A stretch of 40,269 nucleotides of DNA from CAYSFW01 sp050329935 (GTDB lineage Bacteria > Pseudomonadota > Gammaproteobacteria > UWMA-0217), in assembly GCA_050329935.1 (NCBI GenBank), contig JBHJOI010000053.1, positions 1 to 40,269 on the forward strand. Reading direction: 5' to 3'. Position numbers and translations under genes: made by a program. Position 1 is the first letter of the stretch. Every line of letters starts with the position of its first letter. The notes under the pieces are model-generated. The model had not been told where the DNA came from, made no database searches, and saw only the letters and a program-made list of their open reading frames with translations. Below, piece by piece: positions 9,198 to 17,063 of this stretch.

Positions 9198-10247
9198 TCA
9201 CTCGAACCCTTCCGCCTCCAGCGCGAGATACACCTGATAGGCGTTACGCCGGTGCGCTTCGGCGAAGGCCGGCAGCTTTTCAAACGCCGACCAGTCGATC
9301 GCGTCGAAGGCCTCGTCGAACGGGGTGAAGTTGGCCACGGCGACGCCGAGTTGCTCGCGCAGGTAGGCGAGATATTCGCGCGTCCCACGCACCGAGGCGA
9401 CGGGATCGCGGGCGGCCGGGCCGTGCCCCGGCACCAGCGCGGCCGGTTGCTCTTGCTCCAGGCGTTGCAGCGTGGCGAGCCATTGCCGGGTCTCGGCATC
9501 GCCGACGAACGGAATTCGGCCCTCGAAAATCAGGTCGCCGGTGAACAACACCTTGTCCGGCAACACATACAGACTCAGATCGCCATCCGAATGCGCCGCG
9601 CCGAGATATTCAAGCCGCAGCGTGACGCCGCCCACGGTGAGTTCGCGTTCGCCATCGATGTATTCGTCCGGCACGACGAGACGAGTGCGCTCGTCGACCC
9701 ATGGAAACAGCGAGGTACGACGCTCGTTGAGCCGGGTTTCGGCGTTCGCGGCGGCAAGGTAGGCATCGGCGCCACGCGGCGCGATGATTTTGGCACCGGC
9801 GTCCTGAAACACTTGCAAGCCGTAGATGTGGTCGGCGTGATAATGGGTGACGATCGCGTAACGAATCGGCTGGTCGGTCTTCTCGCGAATCAAGCCAAGC
9901 AGCTTCTCCGCGAGCGACGGCGTGCCGAGACCATCGAGCACCACAACGCCATCGTCGGTGATGATGACCCCGGCGTTGGAGATAAAGCCCTGATTGTCGG
10001 TCGCGGTGCCCGGCGCACCCATCGCGTAATACACATGCGGCGAAACCTGGGCCAACTCCATGGCGACCGTGGCCTCGGCGTAGACGCGCTCGGCCGGTGG
10101 CGCCGGCGCCGCGCTCGCGGCGGGCGCCTCGACCCCGCTTGCAGCCGATTTTTCAACCGGCGCGGCGGGGGGCGGACTCGCGTCCTGCGGTTCCTGCCCG
10201 CAGCCGTGCAACATCAACGCGGCGATCACAAACCAGATTGATTTCAT
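9198..10247 (-). CDS. Metallo-beta-lactamase-fold lipoprotein hydrolase
   Basis: A 349-residue secreted lipoprotein: signal MKSIWFVIAALMLHGC with Cys16 as lipidation site, then a Pro/Ala-rich linker to about residue 55. The MBL fold carries THYHADH at 134-140 (metal ligands His135, His137, Asp139, His140), AAHSDGDLSLY, the Asp of FTGDLIFEG and VPGHGP (last His ligand). The order and spacing are like SoxH and the so-called quinoprotein relay zinc hydrolases rather than true beta-lactamases. Substrate unknown. A ribosome binding site GGAG (in AAAGGAGATAATTCC) precedes the ATG. No quinoprotein or Sox genes are nearby. Confidence 0.88.
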   Translation of the reverse strand: MKSIWFVIAALMLHGCGQEPQDASPPPAAPVEKSAASGVEAPAASAAPAPPAERVYAEATVAMELAQVSPHVYYAMGAPGTATDNQGFISNAGVIITDDGVVVLDGLGTPSLAEKLLGLIREKTDQPIRYAIVTHYHADHIYGLQVFQDAGAKIIAPRGADAYLAAANAETRLNERRTSLFPWVDERTRLVVPDEYIDGERELTVGGVTLRLEYLGAAHSDGDLSLYVLPDKVLFTGDLIFEGRIPFVGDAETRQWLATLQRLEQEQPAALVPGHGPAARDPVASVRGTREYLAYLREQLGVAVANFTPFDEAFDAIDWSAFEKLPAFAEAHRRNAYQVYLALEAEGFE

Positions 10248-10270
10248 TATGGAATTATCTCCTTTGGTGG

Positions 10271-10741
10271 CTAACGTCGGGCGCGGAAGAACGCGCGGAG
10301 CAGGGTCGAGGCCTCGTCGGCCAGTACGCCGCCGGTCACCTCGATCCGATGATTGTGCCGGGGGTCTTGCAACAGCTCAAATGCGCCGCCGGCCGCGCCG
10401 GTTTTAGGGTCGTTCGCGGCGAACACCAGCCGTTGGACACGCGCGTGAATCATCGCGCCGACGCACATCGGACAGGGTTCGAGCGTGACGTATAGCGTGG
10501 TGCCGGGCATCCGGTAGTTCCCAAGCGCGATGCCGGCACGCCGCAGCGCGACGATCTCGGCGTGCGCGGTCGGATCGTGGGTGCCGATCGGTTGATTCCA
10601 GCCCTCCGCGATCAGCCCATCGTCGGCGACCAACACCGCGCCGATCGGCACCTCGCCCGCCGATTCGGCCTCTATCGCGAGCGCGAGCGCGCGACGCATC
10701 CAGTGGCGATCGGCGGTATGAGCTTCGTCCATCGCGCTCAT
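10271..10741 (-). CDS. tadA: tRNA adenosine(34) deaminase TadA
   Basis: A 156-residue cytidine-deaminase-fold enzyme that converts A34 to inosine in tRNA-Arg(ACG), needed to read CGN codons. Zinc site: His60 in TAHAEI, with Glu62 as proton shuttle, and Cys90 and Cys93 in EPCPMC. The tRNA-contact segment DPKTGAAGG is present. Length matches the family (about 150-167). Start ATG at 10741; a second ATG three codons in is possible. Lies 23 bases downstream of nothing it must pair with; the MBL-fold gene follows on the same strand after 23 bases. Confidence 0.95.
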   Translation of the reverse strand: MSAMDEAHTADRHWMRRALALAIEAESAGEVPIGAVLVADDGLIAEGWNQPIGTHDPTAHAEIVALRRAGIALGNYRMPGTTLYVTLEPCPMCVGAMIHARVQRLVFAANDPKTGAAGGAFELLQDPRHNHRIEVTGGVLADEASTLLRAFFRARR

Positions 10742-10795
10742 CGGGTCAGGCGCCTGGATGCCATGCGACAGCGGTGGCGCGCGCTTGGGCTCGGA

Positions 10796-12115
10796 TCATG
10801 CGTGTTTCTGAATGGATTCGATCGTTTCGACCTGACCGCCGGGCGTCTGCGCCGAACCCGCGAGCGATACCTCGAAGCGGGTTCCACCGGGCTCAAGGTC
10901 ATGCACTGCGATCGTCCAGCCCTGCCGCACACAGATGCGCTTGACCAGCGACAGGCCCAGCCCCAGGCCCTCGCCGCGCGCCCGTTCGCCACGCACGAAG
11001 GGTTGAAAGAGCGTCGCCCGATCGGGCACCGGAATTCCGATGCCGCTATCCTCGACCCGAAAACCGCCCGACTCGAGGACCAGTCGGACCGAGCCCCGTT
11101 CCGTGTAATGGAGCGCGTTACGCAATAAATTGGCCATCACCACGCCAAGCAGGGTCGGATTGTAATGGCCCCGGTCACGCGCTTGTTCGACGCATTCGAA
11201 CGCGATGCCCTTGTCGCGAAACGACTGGCCCCAGCGGCTGGCCTGCTCGGCGGCGACCTCGGCGAGACCGGCGCCGTCGTCGTCCGCCGGGTTGGAAGTG
11301 TCTCGAGCGAGCTGCAGAAAGGTCCGAACCAGATCCTGCATCTCCGCGCTGGCGCGCTCGATTCGCGCCAGTTGTTCGCGGTGCCGTTCGCTCAGCGGCG
11401 CGGTCGCCAGCAATTCACAGGCGCCTCCGATCACCATCAGGGGCGTGCGGAGTTCATGACTGACATCGCTGGTGAACAAGCGCTCGCGCTCCAGCGCCTG
11501 CCGCAGTCGCCCAAGCGCATTGTCGAACGCCGCAGCCAATTGTCCGACCTCGTCGTCGGCGTAATCCGCCGCCAACGGGGACCGCGCGGGGTGGGACTGG
11601 TCCAGATCCCGCACCCGTTGCGCGAGCCGACTGATCGGCACCATCACATGGCGCGCCATGATCCAGCCGAGCATCCAGGCACCCGCGACCGTGAGCAGGA
11701 AGCCGGCCAGCACGATGTTGAACAGCGCGTGTTCGCGCGCCTCGAATTCGTGTTGATCCTGCACCAACAGGTAGCGCCGACCATTGATTTGCTGGGTGTA
11801 GACATAGTGCGCGTCATCGCCGTCGACCAGCTCCGTGAAACCCTCTTCCAGCTCGGCATAGGGCGCGGGTATCGCGTACTCCGGCAGGTCAGAGGCAAAA
11901 AATCGGGTCCGTGAATCGAGCCGTGGTCGATGATCCTGCTTGATATCCTCCTGCAACACCGCGTTCAGCTCGCGCCGCATTTCCTCCGAAACGAGGTGTG
12001 CCTCGACGAAATGCACCACGCCGACGATGCTGAGCGAAAACGCGCCGCTGACCACGGCGGTCATCAGCACGAAGGCAATGACGATCCGCCGCGCGAACGG
12101 TTGCCTAGTCGTCAT
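10796..12115 (-). CDS. Membrane sensor histidine kinase
   Basis: A 439-residue kinase. First membrane helix about 11-35, periplasmic sensor about 36-131, second helix about 132-152, HAMP around 153-210, then the HisKA box SHELRTPL with phospho-acceptor His220. The ATPase domain has the N box NLLRNALHYT, VEDSGIGIP and GLGLGLSLVKRI. The periplasmic part is short and acidic (AELEEGFTELVDGDDAHY), which would suit sensing of cations or cationic peptides, though this is inference. It overlaps the response regulator gene by 11 bases, so the two form one operon. The divergent genes next door modify envelope lipids or polymers, suggesting an envelope-sensing system of the PmrB/PhoQ kind. Confidence 0.93.
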   Translation of the reverse strand: MTTRQPFARRIVIAFVLMTAVVSGAFSLSIVGVVHFVEAHLVSEEMRRELNAVLQEDIKQDHRPRLDSRTRFFASDLPEYAIPAPYAELEEGFTELVDGDDAHYVYTQQINGRRYLLVQDQHEFEAREHALFNIVLAGFLLTVAGAWMLGWIMARHVMVPISRLAQRVRDLDQSHPARSPLAADYADDEVGQLAAAFDNALGRLRQALERERLFTSDVSHELRTPLMVIGGACELLATAPLSERHREQLARIERASAEMQDLVRTFLQLARDTSNPADDDGAGLAEVAAEQASRWGQSFRDKGIAFECVEQARDRGHYNPTLLGVVMANLLRNALHYTERGSVRLVLESGGFRVEDSGIGIPVPDRATLFQPFVRGERARGEGLGLGLSLVKRICVRQGWTIAVHDLEPGGTRFEVSLAGSAQTPGGQVETIESIQKHA

Positions 12116-12788
12116 CGGCGCGCTCGGCGAGGCAAAAACCGATGCCGTGAATCGTATGCAGCAGCGGCTTGTCGAAGGGTTTATCGATGACCCGGCGGAG
12201 CTGATGAATGTGGCTCCGCAGGCTATCGCTGTCCGGACATTCGTCGCCCCACAGCGTTTCTTCCAATGCCTCGCGCCGCACCACGGCGGGACTGCGCTGC
12301 ATCAGCACGGCGAGCAGCTTAAGGCCCAACGGATTGAGCTTGATCGGCTTGCCAGCACGGCTGACGGTGAGGGTATCAAGATCGTAAACGAGGTCCGCGA
12401 CCTCGAGCCTTCGTTTCAGGGTGCCGTGGCTACGCCTGAGTATGGCCTCGATCCGCGCCACCAGCTCGGATAGCGCGAATGGCTTGATCAGGTAGTCGTC
12501 CGCGCCGGCGCGTAACCCCTGCAAGCGATCATCGAGCGCGTCGCGCGCGGTCAGCATCAGGATCGGTACGTCGTTGGCCGCGTCCTCGCGCAAACGCGCG
12601 CAGACCTGATACCCGTCGATGCCGGGCAACATGATGTCCAGCACGATGAGGTCGTAGTGTCCGGTGCTCGCCAGATGCAGACCGGTCAGGCCGTCCTGGG
12701 CGCAATCGACGCCGTAACCCTTGAGGGTCAGATAGTCGAGCACGTTGGCGAGGATATCGCGGTTGTCTTCGATGACCAGAATTCGCAT
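12105..12788 (-). CDS. OmpR/PhoB-family response regulator
   Basis: A 227-residue regulator. Receiver domain with acidic pocket Glu7-Asp8, phosphorylation site Asp51 in IVLDIMLPG, and Lys102 in LIKPF. A winged-helix DNA-binding domain follows from about residue 125 (SRAGKPIKLNPLGLKLL, SLRSHIHQLRRVID, IHGIGFCL). ATG at 12788 is the start because the receiver begins with it; in-frame codons upstream would run into the divergent promoter region. The cognate kinase follows with an 11-base overlap. Its probable targets include the divergent sulfatase-fold gene, in whose upstream region a 10-base direct repeat occurs. Confidence 0.94.
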   Translation of the reverse strand: MRILVIEDNRDILANVLDYLTLKGYGVDCAQDGLTGLHLASTGHYDLIVLDIMLPGIDGYQVCARLREDAANDVPILMLTARDALDDRLQGLRAGADDYLIKPFALSELVARIEAILRRSHGTLKRRLEVADLVYDLDTLTVSRAGKPIKLNPLGLKLLAVLMQRSPAVVRREALEETLWGDECPDSDSLRSHIHQLRRVIDKPFDKPLLHTIHGIGFCLAERADDD

Positions 12789-12840
12789 CCAATGATTTCG
12801 CGTGGGCGGTTTGACGGTTTTTTCACATCGCGTTGACAAG

Positions 12841-12862
12841 CGTCCGACAGGTCGTTCGGCAG
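12841..12862 (+). promoter_or_regulatory. Candidate direct-repeat operator for the OmpR-family regulator
   Basis: CGTCCGACAG (12841-12850) and CGTTCGGCAG (12853-12862) match at 8 of 10 positions with a 12-base period, close to the 10-12-base repeat spacing bound by OmpR/PhoB-type dimers. The pair lies in the divergent region between the regulator gene and the LtaS-like gene, 34 bases before the latter's ATG. A short hairpin CAGACTGCGGTCTG overlaps its right side (12860-12873). A TTGACA at 12834-12839 abuts the repeats but no convincing -10 follows. Confidence 0.4.
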
Positions 12863-12895
12863 ACTGCGGTCTGTTCATCGACGCAGGATTCCTTC

Positions 12896-14860
12896 ATGCC
12901 CCGACTTCGCCACGCCCAGCTCCGCTACCTATCCATCATCACGCTGTCCTGGCTGGCAGTATTCCAGCTTACACGCGGCGTCCTGTTATTGACTCACCTC
13001 GGGCAAGCCAAGGTCAAGTTGCTGGATCTGCCGCACATCTTCGGCGTCGGGCTCGTGCACGATCTGAGTTTCGTGCTTTACGCGACCCTCCCGCTCGCGC
13101 TTTACCTGCTCGCGTGCCCCGATCGCGTTTGGCGGCAACGCTGGCATCGCCAAGGATTGCGCTGGCTGGCGGGTCTAGCGGTGTACCTCATGTTGTTCAC
13201 CGCGGTCGCGGAGTGGCTGTTTTGGGACGAATTCGGCGTGCGCTTCAACTTCATCGCGGTTGACTATCTGGTGTATTCGAAGGAAGTCATCGCCAATATT
13301 CTCGAATCCTACCCGGTCTATCCGTTGCTCGCAGTGATTGCGATCGTCGCGATCGCGGTACACACCCTGCTGCACGAACCGCTGGTGTCGGCGCTGGCGG
13401 CGCCGCGGCTACCCAGATCCCGCGCGGTCATGGTCGCGCTGGCGTTGCTCGTCGGCACGGCCGCGGTCAGCCTCGGGATCGGGCAGGATTGGCCGCGCGG
13501 CTTCGACGGCAACACCTACCAGCGCGAACTGGCCCGAAACGGCCCCTATCAATTCTTCGCCGCCTTCCGCAACAACGAACTGGACTACGCGCAATTTTAC
13601 GCAACCTTGTCCGATGACACCGTCGCCGCGCTGCTGCGCGCGGAGGTGCGCGAACCCAACGCGCGCTTCATCTCCGCCGACCCGATCGATATTCGCCGAC
13701 GGATCGACAGTCCTGGCGAACCCCGCCGGTTGAACGTGGTCCTGATCATGATCGAGAGCCTGAGCGCATCGTTCCTGGGTAGCCTTGGCGATTCGCGCGG
13801 CCTGACGCCAAACCTCGACGCATTGCGCGCGCATAGCCTGGTATTCACCCAATTCTACGCGACTGGCACGCGCACCGACCGGGGCCTCGAAGCAGTCACG
13901 CTCTCGATTCCACCCACGCCCGGCCGCTCGATTGTCAAACGCCTTGGCCGGGAGTCGGGCCACGCGAGCCTTGGGCGCCAATTCCAGGCCCAGGGCTATG
14001 ACAGCGTGTTTCTGTACGGCGGGCGCGGCTATTTCGACAACATGAACGCGTTTTTCAGCGGCAATGGCTACCGCATTGTCGACCAAAGCAGCGTCGCCGA
14101 GTCGGAAATCAGTTTCAAGAATGCCTGGGGCATGGCGGACGAAGACTTGTACCGGCAAACGCTCAAAGTCGCCGATGCCGATCACGCAGCCGGCCGGCCA
14201 TTCTTTTTACAACTGATGACCACCTCGAACCATCGCCCATACACCTATCCCGAGGGCCGCATCGACGTTCCGTCCGGCAGCGGACGCGCGGGCGCGGTGA
14301 AATACACCGACCACGCGATCGGCCAGTTTCTCGAGGAGGCTCGGCGTAAACCTTGGTTCGACGGTACGATTTTCGTGATTGTTGCCGACCACACCGCAAG
14401 TAGCGCGGGCAAGGAGGATCTGCCGGTCGGCAACTATCATATTCCGTTGCTCATTCACGCGCCGGCAGCGATCGCACCGCGCGAGGTAACGACGGTCGCG
14501 AGCCAGATCGATCTGGCTCCAACCCTGCTGGGGTTGCTCAACTTCGACTACACCTCGACTTTCTTTGGTCGCGACCTGCTGCGCGCGGACCCGACGCAAG
14601 GGCGTGCGCTGATCGGCAACTATCAGAACCTCGGTTTGCTCGAAGGCAACAGCCTCGCGATTCTCGGCCCCCGCCATAGCCTGCGCCGACTTGATGACGC
14701 GCTCGGCATCAGCGTGGAGACGACCGTCGACGTCGAGGACACGCTGATGCGCCGGAACATCGCCTATTATCAAGGCGCGAGTCACGCGTTCAAGAATCGG
14801 CTGCTCGACTGGCGGCCGGATACCGTCGCCAGCGAACAAATCACCGAACTTCGGCCATGA
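12896..14860 (+). CDS. LtaS-like sulfatase-fold phosphotransferase (membrane)
   Basis: A 654-residue protein with about five membrane helices in residues 10-200 and an extracytoplasmic alkaline-phosphatase-fold domain from about 275. The metal site begins at Glu287 (VVLIMIESLSAS); the nucleophilic threonine is probably Thr327 in GTRTDRG, followed by FLYGGRGYFD, TTSNHRPY and the metal-binding VADHTAS. This is the lipoteichoic-acid-synthase-like group, which in Gram-negatives includes phosphoglycerol or phosphoethanolamine transferases acting on glycans or lipid A. The exact acceptor cannot be told. ATG at 12896 has GGA eight bases upstream. The downstream PAP2 gene overlaps it by ATGA, and a divergent two-component system adjoins it. 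Confidence 0.85.
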   Translation: MPRLRHAQLRYLSIITLSWLAVFQLTRGVLLLTHLGQAKVKLLDLPHIFGVGLVHDLSFVLYATLPLALYLLACPDRVWRQRWHRQGLRWLAGLAVYLMLFTAVAEWLFWDEFGVRFNFIAVDYLVYSKEVIANILESYPVYPLLAVIAIVAIAVHTLLHEPLVSALAAPRLPRSRAVMVALALLVGTAAVSLGIGQDWPRGFDGNTYQRELARNGPYQFFAAFRNNELDYAQFYATLSDDTVAALLRAEVREPNARFISADPIDIRRRIDSPGEPRRLNVVLIMIESLSASFLGSLGDSRGLTPNLDALRAHSLVFTQFYATGTRTDRGLEAVTLSIPPTPGRSIVKRLGRESGHASLGRQFQAQGYDSVFLYGGRGYFDNMNAFFSGNGYRIVDQSSVAESEISFKNAWGMADEDLYRQTLKVADADHAAGRPFFLQLMTTSNHRPYTYPEGRIDVPSGSGRAGAVKYTDHAIGQFLEEARRKPWFDGTIFVIVADHTASSAGKEDLPVGNYHIPLLIHAPAAIAPREVTTVASQIDLAPTLLGLLNFDYTSTFFGRDLLRADPTQGRALIGNYQNLGLLEGNSLAILGPRHSLRRLDDALGISVETTVDVEDTLMRRNIAYYQGASHAFKNRLLDWRPDTVASEQITELRP

Positions 14861-15579
14861 ACCCCCGGCTCCCATCGCGCGCGTTTGATTTTCGTCTCGG
14901 CCTCGGCATACCAATCGCGCTGATGGTGGCGTTGCTAGTGTTCGATCCATCGACGCTCGACTTCGCGATCACCCGCCTGATCTACGTCCCGGGTGAGGGT
15001 TTTCCCTGGCGTTATAATTTTTGGCTGGAGCCCGTTCTGCATGTCTGGGCCAAACGGGTGATCGTCCTGTTCGGTCTGCTGATCGTTGTCGCATTCATTG
15101 TGAGTCTGACAAACAGTCCGCTGCGTGCCTGGCGGTTGCAACTCGGCTATCTGGTGCTGGCGATCAGTCTATCGACCAGTGTCGTCCCGCCGCTGAAAAA
15201 CGTGAGCGCCGTGCATTGTCCGTGGAATCTTATCGAGTTCGGCGGCCGGGAAACACATACGCCACTGCTCGCCGAGCGCGCGCCGACCCTCAACCCGGGC
15301 CACTGCTGGCCGGGTGGACATGCCTCGACGGGCTTTTCGCTGCTGGCGTTTTTCTTCGTCTTGCGCGATCGCCGGTCCCGTGCTGCTCGAATTGCGTTGG
15401 GCGTGGCGCTGGGGCTCGGCGTGGTGTTTTCGCTGGGACGCATGCTGCAAGGCGCGCACTTTCTATCGCACAACCTCTGGACCCTGCTACTCGATTGGAC
15501 GATCTGCCTGCTTTGCTACCGCTGGTTGCTGTATCGGCGCGCCGAAATTCCGAACCTCGCTCTCGAGGGCACGACTTGA
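14857..15579 (+). CDS. PAP2-family membrane phosphatase
   Basis: A 240-residue membrane protein with about six helices and the three phosphatidic acid phosphatase motifs: K-N-V-S-A-V-H-C-P-W around residue 115, PGGHAS with the catalytic-site His, and GRMLQGAHFLSHNLW carrying the nucleophilic His. The family dephosphorylates lipid phosphates such as undecaprenyl diphosphate, lipid A or phosphatidate on the periplasmic face. Coupled by a 4-base ATGA overlap to the LtaS-like transferase, so it may recycle a lipid product of that enzyme or prepare lipid A for modification (inference). Confidence 0.9.
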   Translation: MNPRLPSRAFDFRLGLGIPIALMVALLVFDPSTLDFAITRLIYVPGEGFPWRYNFWLEPVLHVWAKRVIVLFGLLIVVAFIVSLTNSPLRAWRLQLGYLVLAISLSTSVVPPLKNVSAVHCPWNLIEFGGRETHTPLLAERAPTLNPGHCWPGGHASTGFSLLAFFFVLRDRRSRAARIALGVALGLGVVFSLGRMLQGAHFLSHNLWTLLLDWTICLLCYRWLLYRRAEIPNLALEGTT

Positions 15580-15640
15580 TCGGTATCGTCGCTGGCGTGT
15601 CCCGCCAGATCGGTGTTGGAAGCCGCGCCTTGACACGAGT

Positions 15641-15666
15641 GCAAATAAAAACCAATTTGCTATAAT
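15641..15666 (+). promoter_or_regulatory. Extended -10 promoter with inverted-repeat operator of the RES/Xre operon
   Basis: A perfect TATAAT (15661-15666) is preceded by TGC, giving an extended -10. Immediately upstream is a perfect inverted repeat GCAAAT-8 bases-ATTTGC (15641-15646 and 15655-15660), abutting the -10. A repressor bound here would block the polymerase, as expected for autorepression by the antitoxin-toxin complex. A GTTTACA motif occurs downstream at 15668-15674 and again near 15719. Confidence 0.6.
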
Positions 15667-15695
15667 AGTTTACAAATAGACTACCAGCACATTCC

Positions 15696-16106
15696 ATGCA
15701 TATCGCCGATCACCGCGCTGTTTACACATTGGCCACGCCGCGCATCACCGATACGCAGATGGCCGCAGCGGGTTTGACCGCGTTTTTCTCGATCGCGGGC
15801 GAATGGGGTCTCGACAGCGAGCAACAGCGGGTGTTGCTGGGCGACCCGGGCCGCTCGACCTTCTTCAAGTGGAAAAAATATCGCGACGGCCAGTTGTCAC
15901 GCGATACGCTGGATCGCATCAGTTACCTGCTGGGTATCTACAAGGCGCTGCACATCCTGTTTTCCGATCGCACCGCGCTCGAGTGGCTCAAAAATCGCAA
16001 TGACGAACCCCTGTTCCAGGGTCGCGCGCCGCTGGATTACCTGCTGACCGGTTCGCTGGTCGCGCTCGCGGATGTGCGCCGCTATCTCGACGCCGCGCGC
16101 GGTTAG
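15696..16106 (+). CDS. Xre/MbcA/ParS-family antitoxin
   Basis: A 136-residue protein with an N-terminal helix-turn-helix-like part and a C-terminal DUF2384 domain (toxin-binding): AGEWGLDSEQQRVLLGDP, STFFKWKKYRDGQL, DRISYLLGIYKALHILF, WLKNRNDEPLFQGRAPLDYL. This is the antitoxin of RES-domain toxin pairs. Toxin GTG follows its stop by 7 bases. It is expected to mask the RES active site with its C-terminus and to repress the promoter at 15641-15666. Confidence 0.92.
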   Translation: MHIADHRAVYTLATPRITDTQMAAAGLTAFFSIAGEWGLDSEQQRVLLGDPGRSTFFKWKKYRDGQLSRDTLDRISYLLGIYKALHILFSDRTALEWLKNRNDEPLFQGRAPLDYLLTGSLVALADVRRYLDAARG

Positions 16107-16113
16107 CGCGCCC

Positions 16114-16839
16114 GTGAGTGGTTCCGCCCTCGACGCACTGCCGCCGCCAACGACTCATCGGCCGCCCGGCAAGCAATTCCGCGTCATCGCGACCCGGTAT
16201 CCGCCGATCGATTTTTTCGAACGCCACGTGCCGGCCGGGATGCTCGATGCATTGTGGGCGCTGGAGGCACAAACCAACCCGCGTCTGCGGGAGGAAACCG
16301 GCGACCTGCGCCGAGTCGCGGAAGTCGACCGGGTCTCCGGTCCCGGCGCCAGCATCGTGATGGCCGCGTTCACGCACATCGGCTGGCCGTCGCGTTTCAG
16401 CGACGGCGGTCATGGGGTCTACTACGCGGGGCGATCGCTGGAGACCGCGATTCGCGAGACGGTGCATCATCGTGAACGCATCGCCCGTCAAGCGGCCTTG
16501 AGCGCGACGGAATTCAGTCTGCGCGCCTGGGTCGGCACGCCGCGCAAACCACTGCACGACCTGCGCGCGCCCGTCTACGCCCCGTTGCACGACCCGGCGC
16601 CGGATCCGGCCGATCATCCGCTGGCGCAAGCATACGGCAAGGCCCTGCGCGCGGCCGGCGCCTGGGGCCTCCTATACAACAGCGTCCGCCATCCCGGCGG
16701 CGAATGTATCGCCGCATTGCGCCCACCCGCGGTTTCTCTACCGACCCAGGGCGCGCACCTCGTCTATGTCTGGAACGGCGAAAGAATCACCCACGTCTAC
16801 GAAAAATCGGAACCCATCATCCGCTTCGATCCGCCTTGA
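16114..16839 (+). CDS. RES-domain toxin (NAD-degrading type)
   Basis: A 241-residue protein with a RES domain named for conserved Arg, Glu and Ser: Arg in ATRYPP, the segment GGHGVYYAGRSLETAIRETV with the conserved Glu, and the NSVRHPGGEC stretch with the conserved Ser. RES toxins such as MbcT and Res of Photorhabdus and Pseudomonas consume NAD+ and stop growth until neutralised by the antitoxin. GTG at 16114, shortly after the antitoxin stop, is taken as start because the RES fold begins about 30 residues later; no ATG is near. All expected motifs are intact, so the toxin should be active. Confidence 0.9.
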   Translation: MSGSALDALPPPTTHRPPGKQFRVIATRYPPIDFFERHVPAGMLDALWALEAQTNPRLREETGDLRRVAEVDRVSGPGASIVMAAFTHIGWPSRFSDGGHGVYYAGRSLETAIRETVHHRERIARQAALSATEFSLRAWVGTPRKPLHDLRAPVYAPLHDPAPDPADHPLAQAYGKALRAAGAWGLLYNSVRHPGGECIAALRPPAVSLPTQGAHLVYVWNGERITHVYEKSEPIIRFDPP

Positions 16840-16873
16840 GCGAGCTTTAAACGCAATGCCGAATTCATGCGGG

Positions 16874-16986
16874 GTGCCGCCGCAGGTTGGGTAGGCGGGC
16901 GACGCCGTGAACCCATCCCTGGGGACTCGACGGCCGCTTCCCCCGCGGCCGACGCGCTCCCACCTACCCAACCCGCGGCGGCGCAC
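16874..16986. repeat. 113-bp imperfect palindromic intergenic repeat element
   Basis: Left arm 16874-16900 (containing GCAGGTTGGGTAGGCGGG) pairs with right arm 16957-16986 (containing CCCACCTACCCAACCCGC) with few mismatches. The inner part holds GTGAACCCATCC and a CGGCCGC...GCGGCCG stem. The GTTGGGTAGG...GAACCCATCC wording is like dispersed palindromic repeats in many proteobacteria. It sits between the RES toxin and dnaE2 and could also end toxin transcription. No coding capacity. Confidence 0.7.
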
Positions 16987-17043
16987 ATTCTCCTGGGCGC
17001 GTTTCTCGTCATGAACGTTGGCGCGACATTCCGTCGCAAATTG

Positions 17044-17059
17044 GTGTATATTTATACAC
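17044..17059. promoter_or_regulatory. LexA-box-like palindrome at the dnaE2 start
   Basis: A perfect 6+4+6 palindrome GTGTAT-ATTT-ATACAC ends 4 bases before the dnaE2 ATG. Against the gammaproteobacterial LexA box CTGT-N8-ACAG it keeps TGT-N8-ACA and the AT-rich centre, but the outer C:G pair is flipped. dnaE2 is a classic SOS gene, so a damage-response operator is likely. The TATACA within it may itself be the -10, which would start the message at or near the ATG. Confidence 0.55.
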
Positions 17060-17063
17060 TATT

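Noticed and set aside
12834..12839. TTGACA as the -35 of the LtaS-like gene
   Set aside because: No acceptable -10 follows at 16-18 bases (TCGGCA there), so a promoter cannot be supported, although an activator-dependent one is possible.
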